From the NCBI GenBank assembly GCA_015066045.1, contig SVPD01000008.1, positions 1 through 64,000 on the forward strand: DNA of 64,000 nucleotides, in the 5' to 3' direction. The notes under the pieces were generated by a model, which was given only the letters and a program-made list of their open reading frames with translations, made no database searches and was not told the origin of the DNA. Position numbers and translations under genes: made by a program. This document shows positions 25,823-34,142 of this stretch, one piece after another. The number at the start of each line of letters is the position of its first letter. Positions within the stretch are counted from its first letter, which is position 1. This stretch comes from Oscillospiraceae bacterium (lineage in GTDB: Bacteria; Bacillota; Clostridia; Oscillospirales; Acutalibacteraceae).

Positions 25823-25851
25823 ATTCTATCACCAAAAAGAGCCTTTGTCAA
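25823..25851 (-). promoter_or_regulatory. Promoter of the amino-acid ABC operon
   Basis: Minus strand: TTGACA (25851-25846), 17-bp spacer, TAGAAT (25828-25823), 32 bases before the start codon. Confidence 0.8.
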
Positions 25852-25887
25852 TGTTTTTATGCAAAAAGCATATAAAATAATGTATAT

Positions 25888-28341
25888 TTATGAAACCGCA
25901 CGGTTTACGGTTACTGTTTTTACGAAAGGAGCCTCGGGAGTGAGTGAGGCAAAGCTGTATTCTCCGGAATTTGTGAAGGCTATTTCATTTTCTCCCTCTT
26001 CCAGAGTAACATTAAAGGTCGCCGTCTTATATGTATAGTCACTGTAGGTGTTTCTGAAGAAAATGTCTCTGCCCTCTGCACCGTTCACGCTGACGGTGAG
26101 ATATCTTTCGATAAGGTCCACATTATAGTCGTGATAACCGCCCTCTGAGTTATTGGAATAAAGCACGGTCACACGGTAGTCGCCGCCTTCGGGAGCGGCA
26201 ACCTTAAAGGTACCCTTGCCCTTTCCGCCTGCGATGCTGCCGAGGTAGGTGTTTCCGTATTTATCCGTAAGGATTTCTGCACCGTCACTCACGGTGATAT
26301 CCTCTGCTCCGATAACTGCCACGGGAACCTTGGGCTCAGCCTTGGTAAGCTCAAGAGAGGAGGGAGCAGAAAGTGCTATTTCGTTAAGACCTCTTCTGAG
26401 GTAAACCGTACTTCCGCTTTCAGCCACGGCCTTGGCTCCGTCGATAGCGATGTCGTAAGTGCCCTCATCGAGACTCACATAATAGTATCCGTCCTCGGGT
26501 GCCACGGCCAGATATTCCGTTCCGTCCTCAGAGTCCTCGAGCACGGCTGCGGTATTATCCGCCACCGCCCTAGACATAAGAAGGCTGTCGAGAACGAAGG
26601 TGCCATCATTATGTGAAAACTCGATGGTGTGTCTGCCCATACAGAGGTCAACATAGACTGTTTTCATTGTAGTGTATTCACTCTTTATGGTGTTTTCGAG
26701 CATAAGCTCTGTGGTTTTTCCGTCGAGGGTGAAATTTGCCACGCCGTAGTCTCTGCCGTTTTTCACACCGGAGTCATTATGCTTACCATAAATAATATCG
26801 AGTCTGTAGAGGCCTTTTTCCTTGGCGTTTACGGTGATTTTTACTCCGTCACCCTCATTTTCGAAGCCTCCGCACATACCCTGTACCTCACCTGTGGTGG
26901 CATAGGCACTGTCATAGGTGTAGGCTGAGCCGAGAAGCTTTCCGTCCTCGAACTCATATCTTACGGGAAGATTAGTGTTTCTCACGGCATCGAATTCCTC
27001 TGTATGCTCCTTAACGGAAACGAAGTAAACGGTGTCTGTGTCCGTACCGGGAATGTTTATGTTAAGACTGTCGCCCATAACCTTTGTTTTGTATTTTCTG
27101 ACGGTGTAAGGCTCACTTACGATACCTGTCAGACCGCTGAAATAAACACATTCCACAGTAACATCGACTATCTTACCCATCTGTGTTTCGTCTATATTCT
27201 TAATCCTTACTGCCTTTTTATTATCACTGCCGTTACAGATGACATTTATCTCTTTTCCGTCAGAGGTAAGGGAGGCGATACCTGTGTAATGATACCACCA
27301 GTCGTGGTCGAAAAGGCGGTCCTCATCCAGTGCCGAGGTGCTGACAGCGAGGGTAGAGCCCTCCATTTCAGCATATTTTCTGTAAAGCCACCAGTTTGAG
27401 TTAGGTGAGTTATCGTCGGCGCAGGTGTCATTGAGATTATTCGAAAGTCTCCAGAAGGCCATATCGCCGTAGGTGTTTGTCTTTTCCATGGAGACTATGT
27501 ATCTTACCATAGCGGCGGGGTTACCGCATTCATCCATAGCACCGTATTCGGTTACGATTACGGGAAGCTCGGAGATGCCATTTTCCTTTTCGATTCTGCG
27601 GTAATCCTCCACGTGCTTCGGCCACTCCACACTACACCAGAAGCTCAGCTCGTGATAAATCATTATATCGGGTACACAGCCATTTTCTTTGGTATATGCG
27701 AGGAATCGGTCTATCTTTTCTGTCACGTAGTCGAAATAACCGGGACCGCCTATCTTAGCGTCGGGATCTATGCTTTTTACCAGATCATAGGTAATTTTCC
27801 ACGCCTCATAGAAATTTTCCTCGCCATCCTCATCATAATTACCGAACCATATTCCGTTATCACATTCATTGAAAATGCAGTAAACGATGTCATCGGCATA
27901 GTCCTTCTGAGAAAGTGCCGTCACCTTTTCCTCCACGATAGGAAGATATCTCTCATAAAGAAACTCTCTCCAGTCATAGGTGCCCTGCTCTCTCATCTCA
28001 GCGATTTCCTTATGGCAGTAGTACCATGTATCAAATGAGTCCTGCAGATAAACTACTCTGTAGTCGCAGTTTTCCAGCTGTGGGGCCACACGGTCCACGT
28101 CACCCGTCGGATGCTGAAGACCGCCCACTACCTTCTGTGAAACAGTGGAAATGTCCAGACTGTCCGTCATAGCTTCACTGGGCACACCCGGCTCTGCCAG
28201 ACCGTAAAGAAAGCCTGTAGCATAATTCGAAACATCGTCTCCCCTGTCGCCTGCATCCACCGTAAGAGTGGGCACCCAAACGAGGGGCACGGATTCGAAA
28301 AGCATTATAACCGTAATAATAAGGGATAATAATTTAGCCAT
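25888..28341 (-). CDS. Secreted clan GH-A glycosidase (GH39-like) with CBM-like modules
   Basis: 817 residues: a signal-peptide-like N-terminus (to about residue 30), then a TIM-barrel with the clan GH-A pair, acid/base Glu159 in CIFNEC and nucleophile Glu265 in VIVTEYGA. A beta domain follows, then a CBM6/35-like module (about 455-590, YEFEDG at its start and DSLLMSRA at its end) and a second carbohydrate-binding-like module towards the C-terminus. No sortase signal. GH39 is the best guess among clan A families; the substrate is unknown. It lies 14 bases after the GH3 gene and is the last gene of a three-gene operon. Confidence 0.75.
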   Translation of the reverse strand: MAKLLSLIITVIMLFESVPLVWVPTLTVDAGDRGDDVSNYATGFLYGLAEPGVPSEAMTDSLDISTVSQKVVGGLQHPTGDVDRVAPQLENCDYRVVYLQDSFDTWYYCHKEIAEMREQGTYDWREFLYERYLPIVEEKVTALSQKDYADDIVYCIFNECDNGIWFGNYDEDGEENFYEAWKITYDLVKSIDPDAKIGGPGYFDYVTEKIDRFLAYTKENGCVPDIMIYHELSFWCSVEWPKHVEDYRRIEKENGISELPVIVTEYGAMDECGNPAAMVRYIVSMEKTNTYGDMAFWRLSNNLNDTCADDNSPNSNWWLYRKYAEMEGSTLAVSTSALDEDRLFDHDWWYHYTGIASLTSDGKEINVICNGSDNKKAVRIKNIDETQMGKIVDVTVECVYFSGLTGIVSEPYTVRKYKTKVMGDSLNINIPGTDTDTVYFVSVKEHTEEFDAVRNTNLPVRYEFEDGKLLGSAYTYDSAYATTGEVQGMCGGFENEGDGVKITVNAKEKGLYRLDIIYGKHNDSGVKNGRDYGVANFTLDGKTTELMLENTIKSEYTTMKTVYVDLCMGRHTIEFSHNDGTFVLDSLLMSRAVADNTAAVLEDSEDGTEYLAVAPEDGYYYVSLDEGTYDIAIDGAKAVAESGSTVYLRRGLNEIALSAPSSLELTKAEPKVPVAVIGAEDITVSDGAEILTDKYGNTYLGSIAGGKGKGTFKVAAPEGGDYRVTVLYSNNSEGGYHDYNVDLIERYLTVSVNGAEGRDIFFRNTYSDYTYKTATFNVTLEEGENEIAFTNSGEYSFASLTPEAPFVKTVTVNRAVS

Positions 28342-28355
28342 TTTTCTCTCTCCTT

Positions 28356-30788
28356 TTATATCTTTTTAGCCAGCTCGGCTATTTTCTTCAAATTCGGCAT
28401 GAAGCCTGTAAAAATTTTTATGAGACCTGCGGCGGAGCCCTCCTCATTAAGAAGCATCAGAAGTCCCTCTGCCATCTGCTCGGTGAAAGTGCCCTGCCCC
28501 ATAGCATAAAGGTTCCTTATGGGACTTTCGAGAACCACATCTCTCATGGGATCGCCACCGGGAGCATTGGGATCGGGCTTCTTTCCGCCCGTAAGAACGG
28601 TAATTATTCTCTTTCCCCATTTCGTATGCTCTGCATCCATAAGACAGCTTTCCACGGTGAATTTATCGTTCACATCGGCATACTGCGGCGGTATATCTCT
28701 GCCTAAAAGAGCTCTGTACTGCTTATCGGGGACGTTCTTCACATCGGCACCGTAATAGCAGGGAGCAGACTCTCTGTAATCAGGCACAGACACCTCAGGA
28801 AGCGAAGAGATAACCTCTGCCTTTGCCTTAAGCCTGATGTCACGGCTCGAGGCACCGATAAGGATTTCAAACTCACCCGACTCCACGTGCCAGTCGCTTA
28901 TATTTATATTATAGTATGCGAAGGCTCTTTTCGAAAGGGAGAAGGAAACCTCCTTCTCTTCGCCCTTTTCAAGATAAATCTTGGTAAAATCACGAAGCTC
29001 CTTAGACGGTCTGAACACTGTGCTTTCGCAGTCGGAAACATAAAGCTGAACTGTCTCCGCACCGTCTCTGTCACCGATGTTTTTAATCTTACAGGTAACA
29101 GTGAGAGTGTCTGTATCATTTATCCTTTCAGCGGAAAGCCTTATGTCGGAATATTCGAACTGAGTATAGGAAAGTCCGTGGCCGAAGGGATAAAGAACCT
29201 CCTTCTCTGCCGTGTCATAGTAGCGATAACCGATGTAGATACCCTCTCTGTGCTCGGCCGTAAGACCTCTGCCGGGATAGTAGGCACTGCAGGGAACGTC
29301 GGCTTCCTTAAGAGGATAGGTTTCGGCCAGCTTACCCGAGGGATTTACCTTACCCGAGATAATTTCTGCCACTGCCTTACCGCTTGCCTGACCGCCGAGA
29401 TAGCCGTTAAGGATAGCCTTCACCTTTTTCGCCCAGGGCATAAGTACGGGTGAGCCTCCGGAAAGAACCACGGTGACATTTTCGTTTACCTTCAGTATCT
29501 CCTCTAAAAGTCTGTTATGAGAAATCGGAAGGCTCATAGTCTTTCTGTCGTAGCCTTCACTTTCGTACTCCTCCGTAAGACCGATAAATAGAAGAACCGC
29601 ATCAGCCTTTGAAGCTATGTTACAGGCATCCTTTACCATAGCCTCACTCGGCTCGTCCTGCTTTTTGAAGTAGCCGGGTGCGAAGGTAACCTTGTACCCC
29701 TCCTCTAAAAATCCGTCGAAGGCATCGGTGATTTTCGTAGGAACGATAACGGAGCTTCCCTCACCCTGATAGCGGGGTGCTCTGGCCATTTCACCGATAA
29801 CGGCCACTGTTTTTTCCTTAGAAATAGGAAGCGTATTATCCTCGTTTTTAAGTAAAACCATCGAATTAGCGCAGATTTCCGCAGCGAGCTTATGATGCTC
29901 CTGCTCGTCGTAGGTGAATTCACCGATAGCGCCCTTCGATTTTTCGATGAGAGTAAGCATTCTGTCTGCGGCTGTGTCGAGATATTTTTCATCCAGTGTA
30001 CCCTTTCTCACAGCCTCGCAGATTTTCTTCGTGCCGTAGCCGTTAGAGGAGGGCATTTCCAGATCGTTACCGTTTGCGATACCCTTTACACGGTCATTTA
30101 CGGCACCCCAGTCGGACATAACCGCTCCCTCGAAGCCCCATTCCTCACGAAGAATTTTATTCTGTAAATATCCGTTTTCGGAGCTGTAGGTGCCGTTTAC
30201 CTTATTATAGGAATTCATCACCGTCCGGGGCTGAGCCTTCTTTACGGCGATTTCGAAGGCGGTGAGATAAATCTCACGGAGTGACCTCTCATCCACCACA
30301 CTGTCGATAACCAGACGTCGCTTTTCCTGACTGTTTACAGCGAAGTGTTTGAGAGCCGTACCTACGCCCTTCGACTGAATACCGTTTATGAGACCTGCGG
30401 CCAGCTCACCTGCTAAAAGAGGATCCTCAGAAAAATATTCGAAGTTTCTTCCGCACAGGGGCGAACGCTTCATATTCACACCGGGACCTAAAATAATGCT
30501 TACATTTTCCTTCAGACACTCCTGTCCCATAGCCTGTCCCATCCTGTAAAGGAGGTCTCTGTCCCAGGAGCAGGCAGTGGTTACCGCCGAGGGGAAGCAG
30601 GTGGCGGTGACGGACTCTCTGATGTCACCGTCAGGCTTACGGAGACTGAGGCCGTGAGGGCCGTCCGTAAGAGTAACGGAGGGTATGCCGAGTCTTTCCA
30701 CGCCGTTAAGATGCCAGCAGTCCTTACCTGTACAGAGCTCTGCTTTTTCCTCGAGAGTGAGCTTTTCGAGTATTTCTTTATTCTTCAT
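28356..30788 (-). CDS. Glycoside hydrolase family 3 (beta-glycosidase)
   Basis: 810 residues, no signal peptide. GH3 N-terminal barrel (TDGPHGLS, GRNFEYFSEDP, KHFAVNSQE) with the nucleophile Asp226 in VMSDWGAV, a C-terminal alpha/beta sandwich (GGQASGKAVAEI, SGKLAETYP) and a fibronectin-III-like domain (YPFGHGLSYTQFEYS). About 130 additional C-terminal residues are unusual and end in a helical segment. It follows the RHH gene by one base and precedes the secreted clan A enzyme, so it probably completes degradation of the sugars released outside. Confidence 0.93.
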   Translation of the reverse strand: MKNKEILEKLTLEEKAELCTGKDCWHLNGVERLGIPSVTLTDGPHGLSLRKPDGDIRESVTATCFPSAVTTACSWDRDLLYRMGQAMGQECLKENVSIILGPGVNMKRSPLCGRNFEYFSEDPLLAGELAAGLINGIQSKGVGTALKHFAVNSQEKRRLVIDSVVDERSLREIYLTAFEIAVKKAQPRTVMNSYNKVNGTYSSENGYLQNKILREEWGFEGAVMSDWGAVNDRVKGIANGNDLEMPSSNGYGTKKICEAVRKGTLDEKYLDTAADRMLTLIEKSKGAIGEFTYDEQEHHKLAAEICANSMVLLKNEDNTLPISKEKTVAVIGEMARAPRYQGEGSSVIVPTKITDAFDGFLEEGYKVTFAPGYFKKQDEPSEAMVKDACNIASKADAVLLFIGLTEEYESEGYDRKTMSLPISHNRLLEEILKVNENVTVVLSGGSPVLMPWAKKVKAILNGYLGGQASGKAVAEIISGKVNPSGKLAETYPLKEADVPCSAYYPGRGLTAEHREGIYIGYRYYDTAEKEVLYPFGHGLSYTQFEYSDIRLSAERINDTDTLTVTCKIKNIGDRDGAETVQLYVSDCESTVFRPSKELRDFTKIYLEKGEEKEVSFSLSKRAFAYYNINISDWHVESGEFEILIGASSRDIRLKAKAEVISSLPEVSVPDYRESAPCYYGADVKNVPDKQYRALLGRDIPPQYADVNDKFTVESCLMDAEHTKWGKRIITVLTGGKKPDPNAPGGDPMRDVVLESPIRNLYAMGQGTFTEQMAEGLLMLLNEEGSAAGLIKIFTGFMPNLKKIAELAKKI

Positions 30789-30789
30789 C

Positions 30790-30972
30790 TTACTCCACCT
30801 CTATTTTTCCTATGGCAAATTCAAGAGCCATCGATATGAGCTCGTTTCTGCTTCTGTTTGTCTTTGAGGCAAGCTCATCATAATAGTCCATTATTGATTT
30901 ATCGACACGGATACTGAACATAACAGGCTGTGTCTTCTTAGTGATTTTTAAAGTTTCGTTTTCTTTGCTCAT
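30790..30972 (-). CDS. Ribbon-helix-helix (CopG-like) regulator
   Basis: 60 residues from the ATG at 30972 (GAGGTG upstream). The pattern FSIRVDKSIMDYYDELASK followed by NRSRNELISMALEFAI is the beta-strand plus two helices of the RHH fold. It is the first gene of the operon with two glycosidases, its stop codon being one base from the GH3 start, so it is the likely local repressor; a palindrome upstream (31029-31048) could be its operator. Role inferred from position. Confidence 0.75.
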   Translation of the reverse strand: MSKENETLKITKKTQPVMFSIRVDKSIMDYYDELASKTNRSRNELISMALEFAIGKIEVE

Positions 30973-31028
30973 ATTTAACACCTCATATTCATTTTACAAC
31001 ATTAATTGTCACAAATAAATGTTTAGTA

Positions 31029-31048
31029 TATGTTTATATTTAAACATA
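31029..31048. promoter_or_regulatory. Possible operator of the RHH-glycosidase operon
   Basis: TATGTTTATATTTAAACATA is a 20-bp palindrome with a small central mismatch, 57 bases upstream of the RHH start codon in an AT-rich promoter region. Confidence 0.4.
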
Positions 31049-31097
31049 ACACAATAAAATAGACTAAAAAAACTATTAGCATCGTTCAAATCCGCAG

Positions 31098-33096
31098 TTA
31101 CGAACCTTTCCGTAAAACCTCCCTAAAAAGCAGACAGAGCGGGAAGCGACTGTCGGGGTACGAAACAAGAGAGTTTTACATCTACTTTCATCCGTAGATA
31201 AAACCGTCAGGCTTTCAACGCTCAAGCCGCTATGGCTTTTACTTTGGCACATTCGAGCGCCAAAGTAAACAAAGCGCCCTTTTGCCTCGGGAAACTCCTT
31301 TCCCTCGGTGGCCGCCTGCGTAAACTCGGCGGAGATAGAAAACCACCATAGTGAAATATAATTTTTGTTTTACTTCACCCCGTTCAAAACCACTGTTTCG
31401 CATAAACACTCTTTCAGTACCTCATAACAGTAAGAGTCAGAGTGGGGCACACCTGGCAGGTGTGCAGACAATGAGTAAAGCTTCGGGTTAAAAAGGAAAG
31501 TTTTCGAAGCCTTTCCGTAGAACCTCTCTGAAAAGCACATCGAGCGGTGAGCGACTGTCGGGGTGTAGGTGCTTAAGGGGTAAAAGCATATATTAGACGA
31601 AATATCTGTGCGGGGAGGGAATGCGGCAGCGATTTTCTTTCCCTTTCTTTCTAAAAAGCACTCTGTACGCTCACTCTGTCTGTAAGGCAGTACATCGAAC
31701 TGAAAATAACGGTAGAGTAGTGAGTATATTGTTATGTATGCGGCAGACTGAGGTGGATTGATAAAAATTAAACAAAACCTTACTCCGTTACTTTTCTTCG
31801 TTCGTATTGTTTCCGACAAAAAAGCGGTTTTGGTGACTTTTGCCAAGCACAAAAGTCACTCTGCGAAGCAATAGTACATATAATTTTACTTGAAACAAAA
31901 AAACGAATAACCGATACGTAAATATATAGATTTTAACCTTCAAACTGCATCGTCACTGAAATGGTCACCGCTAAAGATAAAACAATAAAGTTACAGTATT
32001 CGCTTTCCTCCGCAGAAAAAACCTTTAGGTTTTCAACGCTCAAGCCGCTATGGCTTTTACTTTGGCACATTCGAGCGCCAAAGTAAACAAAGCGCCCTTT
32101 TGCCTCGGGAAATACTTCCCTCGGTGGCCGCCTTCGCAGGCTCGGCGGAGATAATGAACTGCCATTACAGTATTAATTTTTGTTTTACTTCGCCCCGTTC
32201 AAAACCACTGTTTCGCATAAACACTCTTTCAGTACCTCATAACAGTTGAGTCCTGCTTGCACCCCGTGGCAGGGGTGCAGACAGTCGGTAAAGCTTCGGA
32301 TTAAAAATGAAGCTTTACGCTACAGTTAAATTTACGAAGCTCACCGTAGAATCTCTCTGAAATGCAGACAGAGCGGTGAGCGACTGTCGGAGCGTAGGTG
32401 CTTAAGGGGTAGAAGCATACATTAGACGAAATATCTGTGCGGGGAGGGAATGCGGCAGCGATTTATTTCCTCTATCTTTTAAAAAAGCACTCGGTACGCT
32501 CACTCTTTCTGTAAGGCAGTACATAGAACTGAAAATAACGGTAGAGTAGTGAGGTTGTTTTTATGTAAAGGGCAGATTGAGGTGGATTGGTAAAAACAAA
32601 ATAAAACGTTACTCCGTTACTTTTCTTCGTTCGGACTGTTTACGACAAAAAAGCGGTTTTGGTGACTTTTGCCAAGCACAAAAGTCACTCTGCGAAGCAA
32701 TGCTGCATATAATTTTTTCGAAGCGTAAAAACAAACAAGTTTGCTAAAGCATATAGGCTTTCAACGCTCAAGCCGCTATGGCTTTTACTTTGGCACATTC
32801 GAGCGCCAAAGTAAACAAAGCGCCCTTTTGCCTCGGGAAATACTTCCCTCGGTGGCCGCCTTCGCAGGCTCGGCGGAGATAATGAACTTCCGTAGTTGAA
32901 GATAATTTTTGTTTCATTTCACCCCGTTCAAAACCACTGTTTCGCATAAACACTCTTTCAGTACCTCATAACGGTGAGAGCCAGAGTAGGGTGCAGACAG
33001 TCGGTAAGGCTTCGGATTTACAAAAAAGTTTTCGAAGCTATTCCCTCAAAAATGATTTTGCCTACTTTTGTCGTAACAAAAGTAGGTCTGCGAAGC
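31098..33096. repeat. 2-kb tandem array of alternating repeat blocks A and B
   Basis: Block A (about 220-230 bp) occurs at 31209-31440, 32027-32246 and 32754-32975. It contains a palindrome ACTTTGGC/GCCAAAGT and ends with CTCTTTCAGTACCTCATAAC. Block B (about 370 bp) occurs at 31504-31872 and 32334-32700, with a truncated piece at 31098-31170 and a deletion form at 33034-33096. It ends in a hairpin with AAAAGT arms and CTGCGAAGC. The order is B'-A-B-A-B-A-B'. Distances between successive A blocks are 818 and 727 bp. No frame is conserved between copies, so the array is treated as non-coding. Confidence 0.75.
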
Positions 33097-33100
33097 TATA

Positions 33101-33334
33101 TTATTTTTTAGGCAAAGGCTTCGCCTCATTGGTAAAGCCTAAAATGTAATCAGGTGATACATTATAGTATTTGCACAGTGCTATCAAATGCTCTATGGGA
33201 AGAGGCCTGTGTCTATTCTCATATTGAGCGTAGTATGACTGTGTTGTGTTCAGAATTTCTGCGATATCCTTCTGTGTTTTTTTGTTATCTTCTCTTAAAT
33301 CTCTTATTCTTTGTGAGTAGTGTACTTCTATCAT
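33101..33334 (-). CDS. Small XRE-family helix-turn-helix regulator
   Basis: 77 residues consisting of one HTH_3 domain: IRDLREDNKKTQKDIAEIL, then TTQSYYAQYENRHRPLP and a C-terminal ALCKYYNVSPDYILG. The start ATG lies 12 bases after a GGGG(TGA) box. Upstream are several nested palindromes that are probably its own operators (33345-33404). Just downstream is the last hairpin of the repeat array, which can act as terminator. Confidence 0.88.
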   Translation of the reverse strand: MIEVHYSQRIRDLREDNKKTQKDIAEILNTTQSYYAQYENRHRPLPIEHLIALCKYYNVSPDYILGFTNEAKPLPKK

Positions 33335-33344
33335 TTCATCACCC

Positions 33345-33404
33345 CGACTAAAATTTTACAATAGTTTATTTATGAACTATTGGCTTTAGTCGAAAATTCG
33401 ACTA
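33345..33404. promoter_or_regulatory. Nested operator palindromes upstream of XRE gene
   Basis: Three elements overlap: outer arms CGACTAAA (33345) and TTTAGTCG (33385); an inner perfect palindrome CAATAGTT-N8-AACTATTG (33359-33382); and AGTCGAA-AA-TTCGACT (33388-33403). A TATAAT on the plus strand (33402-33407) abuts the last one, so the region may control transcription in both directions. Confidence 0.6.
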
Positions 33405-33412
33405 TAATAATA

Positions 33413-33511
33413 TTTGCGCAAGCAAACAATTCAAAGCCGCAATCCAAAACAAGGATGCAAAGCGACACACTTTTCCGGCAGAAAAGGCGGGGATTTTCTC
33501 TGCCTTTTTTG
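33413..33511 (+). ncRNA. Possible short transcript ending in a terminator
   Basis: From the TATAAT at 33402 to a hairpin AAAGGC/GCCTTT with T6 (33483-33510) there are about 100 bases containing a small ATCC/GGAT hairpin (33440-33453) and CAAAGC elements. No coding frame with a ribosome binding site. It could be a small RNA or leader fragment; I cannot assign a family. Confidence 0.25.
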
Positions 33512-33617
33512 CTTTACAAACACCGCAAACAACATCCCCCTTATACAAGTGTCGGGATATACTGCGGCATATCTTGCCTCACTCACTACACTTTTTCCGC
33601 CCATTCTGCACTAATTA

Positions 33618-33911
33618 TCACCCGAACAGACTCTCAAAAAGCCTCTTCTTCTCCTTGCTGCAGCAGCATTCACCCTCGTCCACACATACCAGCACCGTCT
33701 CCTCGCCGATAACCTGTATGTCCTTCCAGGGTATGCGGATATCCTCACACCTGCCGCCGGGCTCGAAAAGTCTGCTCTTGCCCCAGATGACGATGGCGCA
33801 GAGCTGCCCGCTTTCGCAGCAGATTTCCACGTCGCTTACACAGCCGAGGCGGTGTCCGTTTTTAGTATTGATAACCTCTTTATTACGAAGATCGGTAACG
33901 CAGCAATTCAT
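33618..33911 (-). CDS. YlmC/YmxH-family PRC-barrel sporulation protein
   Basis: 97 residues from the ATG at 33911 (TGAGGTG 8 bases upstream; the in-frame GTG overlaps that box). A PRC-barrel with the pattern VTDLRNKEVINTKNGHRLG and IPWKDIQVIGEETVLV, followed by a Cys/Lys tail. The family is restricted to spore formers and linked to sporulation; biochemical function is unknown. Confidence 0.85.
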   Translation of the reverse strand: MNCCVTDLRNKEVINTKNGHRLGCVSDVEICCESGQLCAIVIWGKSRLFEPGGRCEDIRIPWKDIQVIGEETVLVCVDEGECCCSKEKKRLFESLFG

Positions 33912-34055
33912 AAAATACACCTCACTGCATTATATGCACCGATAAAGAATGCGTTAATAAATAAATGCATTACTTATTTGGGCTCCGTAACGGGGGCAAG
34001 AGTGCTTTTTTTACATTTCCTCTCTCTTTTACCAAAAAATTTTCGCTAAAGTCTA
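33912..34055. other. Divergent intergenic region before nifJ
   Basis: AT-rich, no gene; carries the upstream region of both the minus-strand PRC-barrel gene and nifJ. Confidence 0.5.
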
Positions 34056-34084
34056 TTTACAATTTGCATTTAAAGTGTTAGAAT
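34056..34084 (+). promoter_or_regulatory. Promoter of nifJ
   Basis: TTTACA (34056-34061), 17-bp spacer, TAGAAT (34079-34084), about 58 bases before the start codon. Confidence 0.7.
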
Positions 34085-34142
34085 GTTAGGTGGTAATTTA
34101 ATTGCTAAATTATAATGTATAAATACAAGGAGGACAAATCCA

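Noticed and set aside
31370-31852. 160-residue minus-strand protein in the repeat array
   Set aside because: It spans junctions of blocks A and B, is not preserved in the other copies, and resembles spurious repeat-derived proteins such as the one at 22336-22662.
33413-33511. c-di-GMP riboswitch
   Set aside because: Some CAAAGC-type elements recall the GEMM aptamer, but the required helices and the tetraloop receptor cannot be laid out.
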